Assembly: GCA_965367695.1 (NCBI GenBank)
Contig: CBDUKB010000011.1
Span: 1 to 26,150, forward strand
Source: Putridiphycobacter sp965367695
GTDB lineage: Bacteria > Bacteroidota > Bacteroidia > Flavobacteriales_D > Crocinitomicaceae
Length of the DNA stretch: 26,150 nt
Direction of reading: 5' to 3'
Notes under the pieces: model-generated
What the model saw: the letters and a program-made list of their open reading frames with translations, nothing else
What the model was told of the DNA's origin: nothing
Databases searched by the model: none
Made by a program: the position numbers and the translations under genes
Shown here: positions 8,843 to 17,042 of the stretch, piece by piece
Numbering within the stretch: position 1 is the stretch's first letter
Layout: every line of letters begins with the position of its first letter

Positions 8843-9727
8843 ATGCAGTTAATTGCACATACAAATATTGATAAAGCACGTTGGGATGCAATGGTCTCTA
8901 AAAGTGAACACAGTCAATTATTTATGTATTCCTGGTATTTAGATGTGGTGTCCCCAAATTGGTCGGCACTCATTTTGAATGATTATAAAGCAATTTTCCC
9001 CCTGACTGAAGTAAAGAAAATAGGAACAAAACAAATCATTCAACCTATTTTCACCAGAGAGTTTAATGTCATTGGTCAAGGATTTTCTAATGCAGAAGTG
9101 TTGTCGTTTTTACAAACCAACTATCAAAACATTTCATTAAGATTTTCTACAGAAATGGATGCTTTTAAACCTCAGAAAAGGGTAGCGCAGTTGATTGATT
9201 TAACAACTTCATTCAAAGAAAAATATTCCACTAATGCAAAGCGATTAATAAAGAAAGCAGCAAAGCATTTCGAATACAAACAAATCAATGAAGTTGGACC
9301 ATTAATGAAAATGGTAAAGGCTATTCTAGTTGAAAAAATTGAAGAATTCACACCAGAGAATTTGGATGTTTTAGAAAAATTAATGAATAAGACATTGGAG
9401 AATCATAATGGAGCGTGTTTTGGGGTATTTCAAAATAATGAATTTGTGGGTGGTGGATTCTTTTTTACTGCAGGTAATCGGGTTACTTACTTAAAAGGAG
9501 TCGCTCATTATGAGGCAAAACGGCTGGGTGCTATGTACGGTTTAATGGATTTTGTCTTTGAAAAATATAGCAATACTTATAAAGTATTTGACTTTGGTGG
9601 TTCTAATGTGGAGAATGTTGCACAATTTTACAAAAAGTTTGGAGCAATTGATTATACATATTTTAATTATGAAATTGATCAATTACCAGCTTGGTATAAA
9701 TTAAGTAAAAAACTTTTTAAAAAATGA
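8843..9727 (+). CDS. FemAB/GNAT-like acyltransferase, uncharacterised
   Basis: This 294-residue predicted soluble protein has the two-part layout of the FemAB/GNAT superfamily as found in Bacteroidota. The C-terminal half includes NNEFVGGGFFFTAGNRVTYL, then a stretch ending in GAMYGLMDFVFE, and VFDFGGSNVENVAQFYKKFG. The last pattern (F-x-x-F-G-G-S-x-x-x-x-x-x-F-K-x-x-F-G) is characteristic of GNAT-like proteins that use aminoacyl-tRNA or acyl-CoA donors. The substrate is unknown and cell-wall amino-acid transfer is only one possibility. Its stop overlaps the start of the next gene by 4 bases (ATGA), indicating an operon with the SDR gene. An AAGGAG purine stretch lies directly before the ATG, with only 2 bases of spacing. 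Confidence 0.7.
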   Translation: MQLIAHTNIDKARWDAMVSKSEHSQLFMYSWYLDVVSPNWSALILNDYKAIFPLTEVKKIGTKQIIQPIFTREFNVIGQGFSNAEVLSFLQTNYQNISLRFSTEMDAFKPQKRVAQLIDLTTSFKEKYSTNAKRLIKKAAKHFEYKQINEVGPLMKMVKAILVEKIEEFTPENLDVLEKLMNKTLENHNGACFGVFQNNEFVGGGFFFTAGNRVTYLKGVAHYEAKRLGAMYGLMDFVFEKYSNTYKVFDFGGSNVENVAQFYKKFGAIDYTYFNYEIDQLPAWYKLSKKLFKK

Positions 9728-10434
9728 AAAAAACTGTTTTGATTATCGGAAGTTCTGGAGGGATTGGGACTGAATTAGGGAATTATTTTTTGAATACTGA
9801 TTATCAAGTGATTTTTCATTATTTTAAACATGAACCTAAAGTTGCTAAAAGAGATTGTGACCTGTTTATTTCAGCAAATGTGACGGTTGAAGCTGAAGTG
9901 GAAAATATGGTTGCCATCATTCAAAAGCGTTACGATAAGATTGATGTGGTGATTAATAATGCAGGTGTATCGATCTCTGAAATATCCTGGAAAACAAAGC
10001 TATCGAATTGGGAAAAAACCTTAGCGATTAATCTAACAGGGCCATTTTTGGTTAGTAAACATGTTGCGCCTATCATGCGTGCAAATAAGTGGGGTCGCAT
10101 AATTTTTATTTCCTCTATTGTAGCTCAAACTGGCTTTGCAGGTACATCTGCATATGCGGCTTCCAAAGCAGGTTTACTGGGTTTAAATAAGTCATTAGCA
10201 AAAGAATTGGCGCCAAGTGGAATTACTGTAAATGCAATTGCATTAGGTTATTTTAATGTTGGAATGATTACAGATGTCCCTGAAGAAATGAAGCAAAACA
10301 TTATTAATTCAATCCCTAAAAAAGCACTGGGTGATCCCATTCAACTATTTGAAACTATCCAATATATTGTTTCTGAAAACAGTGGTTATTTAACAGGTCA
10401 AACAATTAATTTGAATGGTGGATTATATATGTAA
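9724..10434 (+). CDS. SDR family oxidoreductase (FabG-like)
   Basis: This 236-residue classical short-chain dehydrogenase/reductase should be a cytosolic NAD(P)H enzyme acting on a carbonyl or alcohol. It has the Rossmann motif IIGSSGGIGTELG near the N-terminus, the NNAG motif, catalytic Ser131 in IFISSIV, and the YAASK motif with Tyr144 and Lys148. PSGITVNAIALGY and TGQTINLNGG near the C-terminus also fit. Resemblance to FabG suggests a 3-oxoacyl-ACP-type substrate, but there are no acyl-carrier or fatty-acid genes nearby, so the substrate is open. It overlaps the preceding FemAB-like gene by 4 bases, so the two are very likely translated together. Confidence 0.92.
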   Translation: MKKTVLIIGSSGGIGTELGNYFLNTDYQVIFHYFKHEPKVAKRDCDLFISANVTVEAEVENMVAIIQKRYDKIDVVINNAGVSISEISWKTKLSNWEKTLAINLTGPFLVSKHVAPIMRANKWGRIIFISSIVAQTGFAGTSAYAASKAGLLGLNKSLAKELAPSGITVNAIALGYFNVGMITDVPEEMKQNIINSIPKKALGDPIQLFETIQYIVSENSGYLTGQTINLNGGLYM

Positions 10435-10463
10435 AATTGCATGCAAATAACTCAAAAATCACT

Positions 10464-10471
10464 TATATTTG
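10464..10471 (+). promoter_or_regulatory. upp: Bacteroidota-type -7 element for upp
   Basis: TATATTTG matches TAnnTTTG and ends 16 bases before the ATG at 10488. A TTG at 10437-10439 lies 24 bases upstream, slightly far for a -33 element. This motif helps decide the upp start: it would fall inside the coding region if a TTG codon at 10437 were used. Confidence 0.5.
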
Positions 10472-10487
10472 TTGTAAACACCTACTT

Positions 10488-11141
10488 ATGATTCATAATT
10501 TCAGTGAAAAGCCTTCTATTTTTCAAAACTATATTGCAGAAATAAGAGATGAAATAATTCAAAAAGATGCCATGCGATTTCGCAAGAATTTAACGCGGAT
10601 TGCTAGTGTACTTGGTTATGAGTTAAGTAAAAAATTAAATTATAAAACCCAAGAGGTTAGAACCCCATTGGGATTAGCAAATGTGGCGGTGTTGGATGAG
10701 GAAGTTGTAGTTGCTTCAATTTTAAGGGCTGGAATTCCCATGCATAATGGTTTGTTAGAAATTTTTGATAAAGCAGAAAATGCTTTTATCTCAGCATATA
10801 GAAAACCACATAAGAATGGAGCGTTTGAAGTTCATGTTGAATATCTTGCTTCTCCAAATTTAGATGGAAAAACCTTAATTATCGCCGATCCAATGTTGGC
10901 AACAGGTAGCTCATTGGTATTGGTCTATAAATCCCTCCTACAAAACGGAACGCCTAAAAAAGTACACATTGTTTCTGCAATTGCCAGTTTAGAAGCGGTT
11001 GATTTTATTAAGTCAAAATTACCTAAATCAACGGAATTATGGCTAGGAGCAATTGATGAAGAACTGACAGCTCAGTCTTATATTGTACCTGGTCTTGGAG
11101 ATGCCGGTGATTTAGCGTATGGGAGCAAATCTGCTTCATGA
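10488..11141 (+). CDS. upp: Uracil phosphoribosyltransferase
   Basis: This enzyme makes UMP from uracil and PRPP in pyrimidine salvage, in the cytosol. The protein is 217 residues from the ATG at 10488. The frame extends back to a TTG at 10437, but the extra 17 residues look unrelated to the family and would contain the promoter motif. Family features are the basic RFRKNLTRIASVLGYELS region, the VVASILRAGIPMHNG loop, the PRPP-binding motif IIADPMLATGSS, and the C-terminal IVPGLGDAGDLAYG uracil-binding segment. The PRPP motif has Ser where many homologs have a second Gly (ATGGS). The stop codon overlaps the start of the next gene (ATGA), so upp heads a three-gene unit. Confidence 0.96.
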   Translation: MIHNFSEKPSIFQNYIAEIRDEIIQKDAMRFRKNLTRIASVLGYELSKKLNYKTQEVRTPLGLANVAVLDEEVVVASILRAGIPMHNGLLEIFDKAENAFISAYRKPHKNGAFEVHVEYLASPNLDGKTLIIADPMLATGSSLVLVYKSLLQNGTPKKVHIVSAIASLEAVDFIKSKLPKSTELWLGAIDEELTAQSYIVPGLGDAGDLAYGSKSAS

Positions 11142-11623
11142 AGTGGGGGGTATATGCACTTGGGTTTGGTCTTGGGACGGTGAAATATTTGCCTTCTCAA
11201 TGGATTATGGTAGAATCTTTAAATAGGTTAAGTGAGCACGAGTTAAACTTTTTTGAAATATTTTTATCAACCTATAGTGGGGCTTTGGTGTGTATGACAG
11301 TTTTTTATTTTGGCAGTGAATTTTTTATGGAAAGAGTTGCAAAAAAAAATAAGTTAAAAGAACAAGAAGCACTCGAAAAGAATATCCCTTATCAACCCAA
11401 GAAAAAATTTACCCGAATCAATAAATTAATTGTAAGAGTAAGACAAAAGTTAGGGATTTATGCATTTACATTTCTTGCACCATTATTCTTAAGCATTCCA
11501 CTTGGCGCGGTTGCATGTGCTAAATTTTATGGTCATCATAAACGAACATTTCCTTTGATGGTATTGTTTACAGGTATTTATGGGCTTGTTATGACCACAG
11601 TAATGTTAATGATTTATGAATAA
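11138..11623 (+). CDS. Small multi-pass membrane protein of unknown function
   Basis: This 161-residue protein has about four hydrophobic segments: near 5-20, 45-65, 103-125 and 138-158. Between the second and third is a Lys/Arg-rich loop (about 68-102) that should face the cytosol. The segment IYAFTFLAPLFLSIPLGAVA recalls the small multidrug export (Sm_multidrug_ex) type of membrane protein, but the similarity is weak and no function is assigned. The gene starts inside the upp stop (4-base overlap) and its end overlaps the HAD gene by 8 bases. Such tight coupling suggests a job connected with the two pyrimidine-related neighbours, for example transport, though this is only inference. Confidence 0.7.
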   Translation: MKWGVYALGFGLGTVKYLPSQWIMVESLNRLSEHELNFFEIFLSTYSGALVCMTVFYFGSEFFMERVAKKNKLKEQEALEKNIPYQPKKKFTRINKLIVRVRQKLGIYAFTFLAPLFLSIPLGAVACAKFYGHHKRTFPLMVLFTGIYGLVMTTVMLMIYE

Positions 11624-12308
11624 TGTCAAACATATATTTTTTGATCTTGACCATACTATTTGGGATTTTGAATCCAATTCAAGAGCAGCCTTGCAAGAAT
11701 TATTTATTGCTTTTGAAGCCCAACTCAATGGGGTGAACTATGAAAGTTTTATCAATTTATACGAAGGTATAAATGCCGCATATTGGGATAGGTACAGAAA
11801 GAATGAAGTAACAAAAGAGCAATTGAGGGTTGGCCGGTTTGTGGATGCATTTTCTCAATTGGATTTTCCTATTTCGAATAGTTTTGCGTCCGATATCGCA
11901 GATGCCTATTTAGCCAGTAGTCCCTATAAAACCAATTTATTTAATGGTGCACATGAAGTATTGACTTATTTGAAAAGTAAATATCAGTTACACATCATTA
12001 CCAATGGATTTGTAGAAGTACAACATATCAAATTAGCCTCTTCTGAACTTCGGACTTATTTCGACTTGGTTTTGTGTTCTGATGAAGTAGGTATTAAAAA
12101 ACCAGACCCACAAATCTTTCAAATTGCATTAGATAAAACAGGGGCTTTTGCTTCGGAATCAATCATGATTGGTGATTGTATAGAAGCAGATGTAAGGGGA
12201 GGAGCAAGTGTTGGTATGCATGCCATTCATTTCGATCCATTTCAAAAAACTAAGCAGTATGAGTTTAAGTCTATTCAATCTCTTTTAGAGTTAAAGCTTA
12301 TTTTATAA
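11616..12308 (+). CDS. HAD family hydrolase, YjjG/YfnB-type pyrimidine 5'-nucleotidase
   Basis: This 230-residue cytosolic phosphatase has all four HAD motifs: FFDLDHTIWD with Asp10 and Asp12, IITNGF with Thr129, GIKKPDP with Lys161, and MIGDCIEADVRG with Asp187 and Asp192. The HTIWDFE start of motif I and an alpha-helical cap between motifs I and II are characteristic of the YjjG/YfnB subfamily. In E. coli, YjjG removes phosphate from UMP, dTMP and non-canonical pyrimidine nucleotides. The association with upp fits a pyrimidine role. The start overlaps the upstream membrane-protein gene by 8 bases. Confidence 0.88.
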   Translation: MNNVKHIFFDLDHTIWDFESNSRAALQELFIAFEAQLNGVNYESFINLYEGINAAYWDRYRKNEVTKEQLRVGRFVDAFSQLDFPISNSFASDIADAYLASSPYKTNLFNGAHEVLTYLKSKYQLHIITNGFVEVQHIKLASSELRTYFDLVLCSDEVGIKKPDPQIFQIALDKTGAFASESIMIGDCIEADVRGGASVGMHAIHFDPFQKTKQYEFKSIQSLLELKLIL

Positions 12309-12317
12309 AGCTTATTT

Positions 12318-12336
12318 ATTTAGAATTATTCTAAAT
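12318..12336. promoter_or_regulatory. 19-base palindrome upstream of nqrA
   Basis: Two perfect 9-base arms, ATTTAGAAT and ATTCTAAAT, flank a single central T. It lies 98 bases before the nqrA start and just after the HAD gene stop. There is no following T tract, so it does not look like an intrinsic terminator. It could be a dimeric regulator site for the nqr operon. In DNA this AT-rich a chance palindrome cannot be excluded. Confidence 0.35.
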
Positions 12337-12381
12337 TACGACAATACTCGTTTAAAACGTATGCTAATGAATGCATATTTA

Positions 12382-12389
12382 TAAATTTG
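12382..12389 (+). promoter_or_regulatory. nqrA: Bacteroidota-type -7 element for the nqr operon
   Basis: TAAATTTG matches TAnnTTTG and ends 26 bases before the nqrA ATG. No TTG is seen at the -33 distance. It lies 45 bases downstream of the 19-base palindrome, so a regulator bound there could contact RNA polymerase. Confidence 0.5.
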
Positions 12390-12415
12390 TGACCTTAAAA
12401 TAAATTCCAAAAGAT

Positions 12416-13777
12416 ATGTCCAAGACTATCAAAATTAGGAAGGGTTTAGACATAAAATTAAAAGGAGAAGCGGAAAAGGTAATTACTTCCGTTGATTTGA
12501 ATAATAATTTTATTGTTAACCCAACTGATTTTCATGGCGTAGTGCCAAAATTGGTCGTTAAAGCAGGCGACAAAGTGAATGCAGGAGATGTTGTGTTTTA
12601 CGACAAGAACAAAGAAGAAGTTAAGTTTTGTTCTCCTGTTTCCGGTGAAATTTCTGAAATTGTAAGAGGTGCGAAAAGAAGAATTCTAGCAGTAAGAATT
12701 ATTGCAGATTCTGATATTAAATATACACCATTACCTGCAATTGACCCGAAAACTGTAAGCAAAGAAGATGCAAAATCATTTTTATTAAACGCTGGCTTAT
12801 GGCCTTTTATAAAAATGAGACCATTAGATATAGTTGCGAACCCAACTGACAGTCCGAAAGCAATTTTTATTTCAGCTTTTGATTCTTCACCCTTGGCGCC
12901 TGACTACGATTATTTATTGCATGATGAGGCTAAAAGTTTTCAAGCGGGAATTGATGTTTTAAAAAAATTAACCGACGGTAAAGTTCATTTAACGATCAAT
13001 AATTCAGCAAAATCTGACGATATTTTTAATCAAGCTGAAGGTGTTCAAATAAATCATATTAATGGTATGCATCCTGCAGGAAATGTAGGAACACAAATCC
13101 ATCATATCGACCCAATTAATAAAGGAGAAGTTGTTTGGACTGTGAATGCCTTAGATGTTGCTTTAATTGGACGTGCTATTCAAACAAAAAAGTTTGACCT
13201 GTCAAGAGTAATCGCTGTATGTGGTTCTGAAGTAAAAGCGCCTAAATATATGCGTGCAATCATTGGAGCTGAAGTTTCACCTTTCTTAAAAAACAATTTA
13301 AACGAAGGTGAAGTACGTGTGATTTCCGGGAATGTATTGACTGGAACTAAAATTGAGCAAAATGGACATTTAGGTTTTTATGATGCTCAAATTACTGTGA
13401 TTCCAGAAGGTAACAAACCTAAATTCTCGTTTACTGAAGGATGGATGGAGCCAGGATTCAAAAAATTCTCAGTGAGTAGAACTTATTTTTCTTGGTTAAG
13501 TCCAAATAAAAAACGAGTGATTGACACCAATACAAATGGAGAAGAACGTTCATTTGTTGTGACTGGTGAAATGGAGAAAGTATTTCCATTTGACATCTTG
13601 CCAATGCATTTGACTAAAGCATGTATTTATCATGATTTAGATGAAATGGAAAATTTAGGAATTTATGAAGTAGCGCCTGAAGATTTGGCACTTTGTGAAT
13701 TTGTATGTACTTCAAAAGTAAACATCCAATCAGTCATTCGTGAAGGATTAGATGAAGTTCGAAGAGAAATCATGTAA
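12416..13777 (+). CDS. nqrA: Na+-translocating NADH:quinone reductase subunit A
   Basis: NqrA is the peripheral subunit of the Na+-pumping NADH:quinone reductase, on the cytoplasmic face. It is 453 residues, close to the 446 of Vibrio NqrA. The start KTIKIRKGLDIKLKGEAE is typical, followed by the Rnf/Nqr N-terminal barrel-sandwich region (VVKAGDKVNAGDVVFYDKN) and GLWPFIKMRPLDIVANP. The conserved HIDPINKGEVVWTVNALDVALIGR segment in the middle and a late region with MHLTKACIYHDLDEMENLG also match. It is the first gene of the operon. A 26-base gap separates it from nqrB. Confidence 0.97.
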   Translation: MSKTIKIRKGLDIKLKGEAEKVITSVDLNNNFIVNPTDFHGVVPKLVVKAGDKVNAGDVVFYDKNKEEVKFCSPVSGEISEIVRGAKRRILAVRIIADSDIKYTPLPAIDPKTVSKEDAKSFLLNAGLWPFIKMRPLDIVANPTDSPKAIFISAFDSSPLAPDYDYLLHDEAKSFQAGIDVLKKLTDGKVHLTINNSAKSDDIFNQAEGVQINHINGMHPAGNVGTQIHHIDPINKGEVVWTVNALDVALIGRAIQTKKFDLSRVIAVCGSEVKAPKYMRAIIGAEVSPFLKNNLNEGEVRVISGNVLTGTKIEQNGHLGFYDAQITVIPEGNKPKFSFTEGWMEPGFKKFSVSRTYFSWLSPNKKRVIDTNTNGEERSFVVTGEMEKVFPFDILPMHLTKACIYHDLDEMENLGIYEVAPEDLALCEFVCTSKVNIQSVIREGLDEVRREIM

Positions 13778-13802
13778 TAATATTCATTAAAGAAAAGATA
13801 AA

Positions 13803-15005
13803 GTGAATTCAATAGAAAAGTTAATGCGAAAATTTGAACCCGACCATGATGGTAAATGGGCCAAATTTCACCCAGTTTGGGACGGTTTTTATACGATTTT
13901 ATTTACACCAGGAGAAACCACTCAAAAGGGTTCTCATATTAGAGATGGTGTAGATTTAAAGCGTACCATGATGATGGTTATTATTGCCTTAATTCCTTGC
14001 TTATTATTTGGAATTTATAATACAGGACATTGGCATTATGTAGCAACAGGAGAATCTGTAGCTTACATGGATATGTTTGGTGCAAAAGTGGGGTACGGTT
14101 TAATAAAAGTATTGCCATTGGTAATTGTATCTTATGGTGTTGGTTTAGGGGTGGAATTTTTATTCGCTATTAAAAATCAACATTCAGTTCAAGAAGGATT
14201 CTTGGTTTCAGGAATGTTAATTCCATTAATTGTACCAGCTGATGTGCCACTGTGGATGTTAGCTGTTGCGGTAATTTTTGCCGTAGTTATAGGTAAAGAG
14301 GTGTTTGGTGGTACTGGAATGAATATTATAAACGTTGCCTTAACAGCACGTGCTTTCTTATTCTTCGGTTATCCAACTAAAATGTCAGGAAATGATGTTT
14401 GGATGAGTGGAATTGCGGATGTTGCAAAAAGACCAGATGGTTATACTGGTGCAACTCCTTTAGGTGATTTAGCGAGCTTTGCATCCGACGAATGGGTGTA
14501 TGAGTCAGTAGATAAATTTTCAGCAAAATGGTCTTTAATGGATTCAATTTTCGGTTTTATTCCTGGTTCAGTTGGTGAAACATCAATGATTGCAATTGGA
14601 ATTGGTGCCTTGATATTATTAGGGACAGGAATTGCAAGCTGGAGAATAATGTTATCGTTTGTTGTAGGTGGTCTAGCAATGGGTTATTTATTTAATGCGA
14701 CTGCAGTTAATCCATTTATGGAATTGAGCCCTTGGCATCAAATTGCTTTAGGTGGGTTTGCTTTTGGTGCGGTGTTCATGATTACTGATCCAGTAACTGC
14801 TGCACAAACTAATACAGGTAAATATATTTATGGATTTTTGGCAGGTTTCTTTGCCATCTTGGTAAGGGTGTTTAACCCTGCTTTCCCTGAAGGAGTCATG
14901 ATGGCAATTTTGTTCTTTAACATTCTTGCACCATTAATCGACCACTATGTGGTTCAAGCAAATGTAAAACGAAGATTAAAACGTCTTAAAACTAAAACCG
15001 CATAA
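13803..15005 (+). CDS. nqrB: Na+-translocating NADH:quinone reductase subunit B
   Basis: NqrB is the large membrane subunit that carries covalent FMN and riboflavin and forms part of the Na+ path. The protein is 400 residues with about ten membrane helices. GSHIRDGVDLKRTMMM before the first helix is diagnostic. The FMN attachment site is DGYTGATPLG, with the acceptor Thr at residue 218, matching the SGAT-type motif recognised by the flavin transferase ApbE. The start used is GTG at 13803; the next in-frame ATG at 13824 would remove seven residues (MNSIEKL). GTG is preferred for length, but neither choice affects the domain. It lies 2 bases before nqrC. Confidence 0.96.
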   Translation: MNSIEKLMRKFEPDHDGKWAKFHPVWDGFYTILFTPGETTQKGSHIRDGVDLKRTMMMVIIALIPCLLFGIYNTGHWHYVATGESVAYMDMFGAKVGYGLIKVLPLVIVSYGVGLGVEFLFAIKNQHSVQEGFLVSGMLIPLIVPADVPLWMLAVAVIFAVVIGKEVFGGTGMNIINVALTARAFLFFGYPTKMSGNDVWMSGIADVAKRPDGYTGATPLGDLASFASDEWVYESVDKFSAKWSLMDSIFGFIPGSVGETSMIAIGIGALILLGTGIASWRIMLSFVVGGLAMGYLFNATAVNPFMELSPWHQIALGGFAFGAVFMITDPVTAAQTNTGKYIYGFLAGFFAILVRVFNPAFPEGVMMAILFFNILAPLIDHYVVQANVKRRLKRLKTKTA

Positions 15006-15007
15006 TT

Positions 15008-15715
15008 ATGGCAGTGAATAAAGATAGTAACGGTTATACTTTTCTATTCGCAATTATTTTAGTTGCAGTAGTAGGTACAAGTTTAGCCTCTTTGTCGGTA
15101 GGTTTAAAACCACGACAAGCAAAAAATGTTGAAGTAAAAAAGAAAATGGACATCTTAGGTGCCGTTAAAGTTGAAAGTACACGTAAAACTGCAACTGAAA
15201 TGTATAGCAAATACATTTTAAGCGAAGAATGTTTAATCATCAACGAAAGTGGTGCTGTTGTTGAAGGTGATGCTTTTAAAGTAGACATTAAAAAAGAATA
15301 CAGAGATAAGAAGTTACCAGTAAAAGATAGAAATTATCCTTTGTATGTAGCTTCTATTGATGGGAGTAAAAAATACATCATTCCTATGGTCGGTTCTGGT
15401 TTATGGGGTCCTATTTGGGGATATATCGCTGTAAACGAAGATCAAAAATCTATTTATGGTGCTGTATTCGATCACAAAACTGAAACACCAGGATTGGGTG
15501 CAGAGATTAAAACGGCTGCTTTCCAAAAACAGTTTGTTGATGAATTGATTTCTGAGAATGGCGCATACAAAAAAATGAGAATCGTAAAAGATGGTTCGGG
15601 TAGCGCAAAAGAATATACTGTTGACGGTATTACTGGAGGAACAATTACTTCTAAAGGTGTTGAAGAAATGTTGGATAGAACAGTTCAGGTTTACGTAAAT
15701 TACTTTAATAAATAA
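15008..15715 (+). CDS. nqrC: Na+-translocating NADH:quinone reductase subunit C
   Basis: NqrC has one N-terminal membrane helix (about residues 9-29) and a periplasmic FMN-bearing domain. It is 235 residues. The flavinylation motif near the C-terminus reads DGITGGTITSKGV, with the likely FMN acceptor Thr at residue 212. The usual motif is SGAT, so Gly replaces Ala just before the Thr. The segment SGLWGPIWGYIAV and the HKTETPGLGAEI loop are family hallmarks. The FMN should be attached by an ApbE flavin transferase encoded elsewhere, since none is in this window. Confidence 0.96.
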   Translation: MAVNKDSNGYTFLFAIILVAVVGTSLASLSVGLKPRQAKNVEVKKKMDILGAVKVESTRKTATEMYSKYILSEECLIINESGAVVEGDAFKVDIKKEYRDKKLPVKDRNYPLYVASIDGSKKYIIPMVGSGLWGPIWGYIAVNEDQKSIYGAVFDHKTETPGLGAEIKTAAFQKQFVDELISENGAYKKMRIVKDGSGSAKEYTVDGITGGTITSKGVEEMLDRTVQVYVNYFNK

Positions 15716-15722
15716 TTGAGAT

Positions 15723-16397
15723 ATGAGCGAGGTAAAATCAAGAGAGCCATTATTCTCGAAAAAGAATAAAAAATTAATTACTGACCCATTAAATGATAAC
15801 AATCCTGTTACCATTCAAGTATTGGGTATTTGTTCGGCATTGGCAATTACAGTTTCTATTGCACAAGCATTGACAATGACAGCTGCGGTGGTCTTTGTAC
15901 TAGTTTTGGGTAATGTCATTGTATCATTGTTGAGAAACTTAATTCCATCAAGAATTAGAATTATTGTACAATTAGTAGTCGTTGCCTCATTGGTAATTAT
16001 TGTAAACGAAATATTGAAAGCATTCTTACCTGATTTAGGTGAAAAATTATCAGTATTCGTAGGATTAATTATTACCAACTGTATTATTATGGGACGATTC
16101 GAAGCTTTTGCCATGGGGAACAAGCCTTGGGCAGCTGCTTTAGATGGGTTTGGAAATGCGATTGGATACGGTATTATTTTGGTAATAGTTTCTGTGTTTA
16201 GAGAGTTGTTCGGAACAGGTAAATTAATGGGATATGAAATATTCGGTAATGCAATCGCAGGGGAAGAGACTGGTTTGTACACGATAGGATATTACAATAA
16301 CAATTTAATTATTTTAGCACCTTTCGCTTTAATAACAGTTGCCTTAGTAATTTGGGTTCAAAGATCAAGAAATAAAGCATTAATTGAAGAACATTAA
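15723..16397 (+). CDS. nqrD: Na+-translocating NADH:quinone reductase subunit D
   Basis: NqrD is a six-helix membrane subunit that, with NqrE, holds an iron-sulfur centre in the middle of the membrane. It is 224 residues. The two cluster cysteines are at 37 (VLGICSALA) and 120 (IITNCIIMGRFEAFAM). GNKPWAAALDGFGNAIGYG and FRELFGTGKLMG are typical of the NqrD/RnfE family. The N-terminal extension before the first helix is rich in Lys and longer than in Vibrio. It lies 7 bases after nqrC and 11 before nqrE. Confidence 0.96.
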   Translation: MSEVKSREPLFSKKNKKLITDPLNDNNPVTIQVLGICSALAITVSIAQALTMTAAVVFVLVLGNVIVSLLRNLIPSRIRIIVQLVVVASLVIIVNEILKAFLPDLGEKLSVFVGLIITNCIIMGRFEAFAMGNKPWAAALDGFGNAIGYGIILVIVSVFRELFGTGKLMGYEIFGNAIAGEETGLYTIGYYNNNLIILAPFALITVALVIWVQRSRNKALIEEH

Positions 16398-16408
16398 ATA
16401 GAAAAACA

Positions 16409-17026
16409 ATGCAAGATTATTTAAATATATTTATCAAAGGCGTTTTCATTGAAAACATGATTTTCGCCTACTTCTTAGGTATGTGTTCATACTTGGCGGT
16501 GTCTAAGACTGTAAAAACGGCAGTTGGTTTAGGGTTTGCTGTAATATTCGTATTGGGTGTGACTATTCCTGTGAATTGGCTATTAGAAAACTACATTTTA
16601 AAAGATGGAGCTTTGGCTTGGTTAGGAGCAGAATATGCACAGTATGATTTAAGCTTTTTATCTTTTATCATGTTTATTGCAGTAATTGCTTCTATCGTAC
16701 AATTGGTTGAAATGATTGTAGAAAAATTTGCGCCAGCTTTGTATGGTGCATTAGGGATTTTCTTGCCATTGATTGCAGTTAACTGTGCCATTTTAGGTGG
16801 TGCCTTATTCATGCAAGACCGTCAATATTCAACAATTGGAGAAGCAACAGTGTTCGGATTAGGTTCTGGAGTTGGTTGGTTACTAGCCATTGTTGCTATT
16901 GCAGCAATTAGAGAAAAAATTAGATACTCAAATGTACCTGGTCCGTTAAAAGGTTTAGGAATAACTTTCATCATTACTGGTTTAATGGGGATTGCATTTA
17001 TGAGTTTTAGTGGAATTGATTTATAA
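16409..17026 (+). CDS. nqrE: Na+-translocating NADH:quinone reductase subunit E
   Basis: NqrE is the six-helix partner of NqrD, with inverted topology, at the Na+ pathway. It is 205 residues. Cluster cysteines are Cys26 (YFLGMCSYLAVS) and Cys126 (LIAVNCAILGGALFM). The start INIFIKGVFIENM-like region (YLNIFIKGVFIENMIFAYF) and REKIRYSNVPGPLKGLGI near the C-terminus are strongly conserved in the family. It lies 16 bases before nqrF. Confidence 0.96.
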   Translation: MQDYLNIFIKGVFIENMIFAYFLGMCSYLAVSKTVKTAVGLGFAVIFVLGVTIPVNWLLENYILKDGALAWLGAEYAQYDLSFLSFIMFIAVIASIVQLVEMIVEKFAPALYGALGIFLPLIAVNCAILGGALFMQDRQYSTIGEATVFGLGSGVGWLLAIVAIAAIREKIRYSNVPGPLKGLGITFIITGLMGIAFMSFSGIDL

Positions 17027-17042
17027 AAAGAAATAGAAGAAA

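Noticed and set aside
10437..10487. TTG-initiated N-terminal extension of upp
   Set aside because: The extra residues do not resemble the family and a TAnnTTTG promoter motif lies within them; the ATG at 10488 gives the normal length.
15401..16282. Two long minus-strand frames opposite nqrC and nqrD
   Set aside because: They are antisense to clear nqr genes, lack recognisable domains, and their composition mirrors the codon pattern of the genes opposite.
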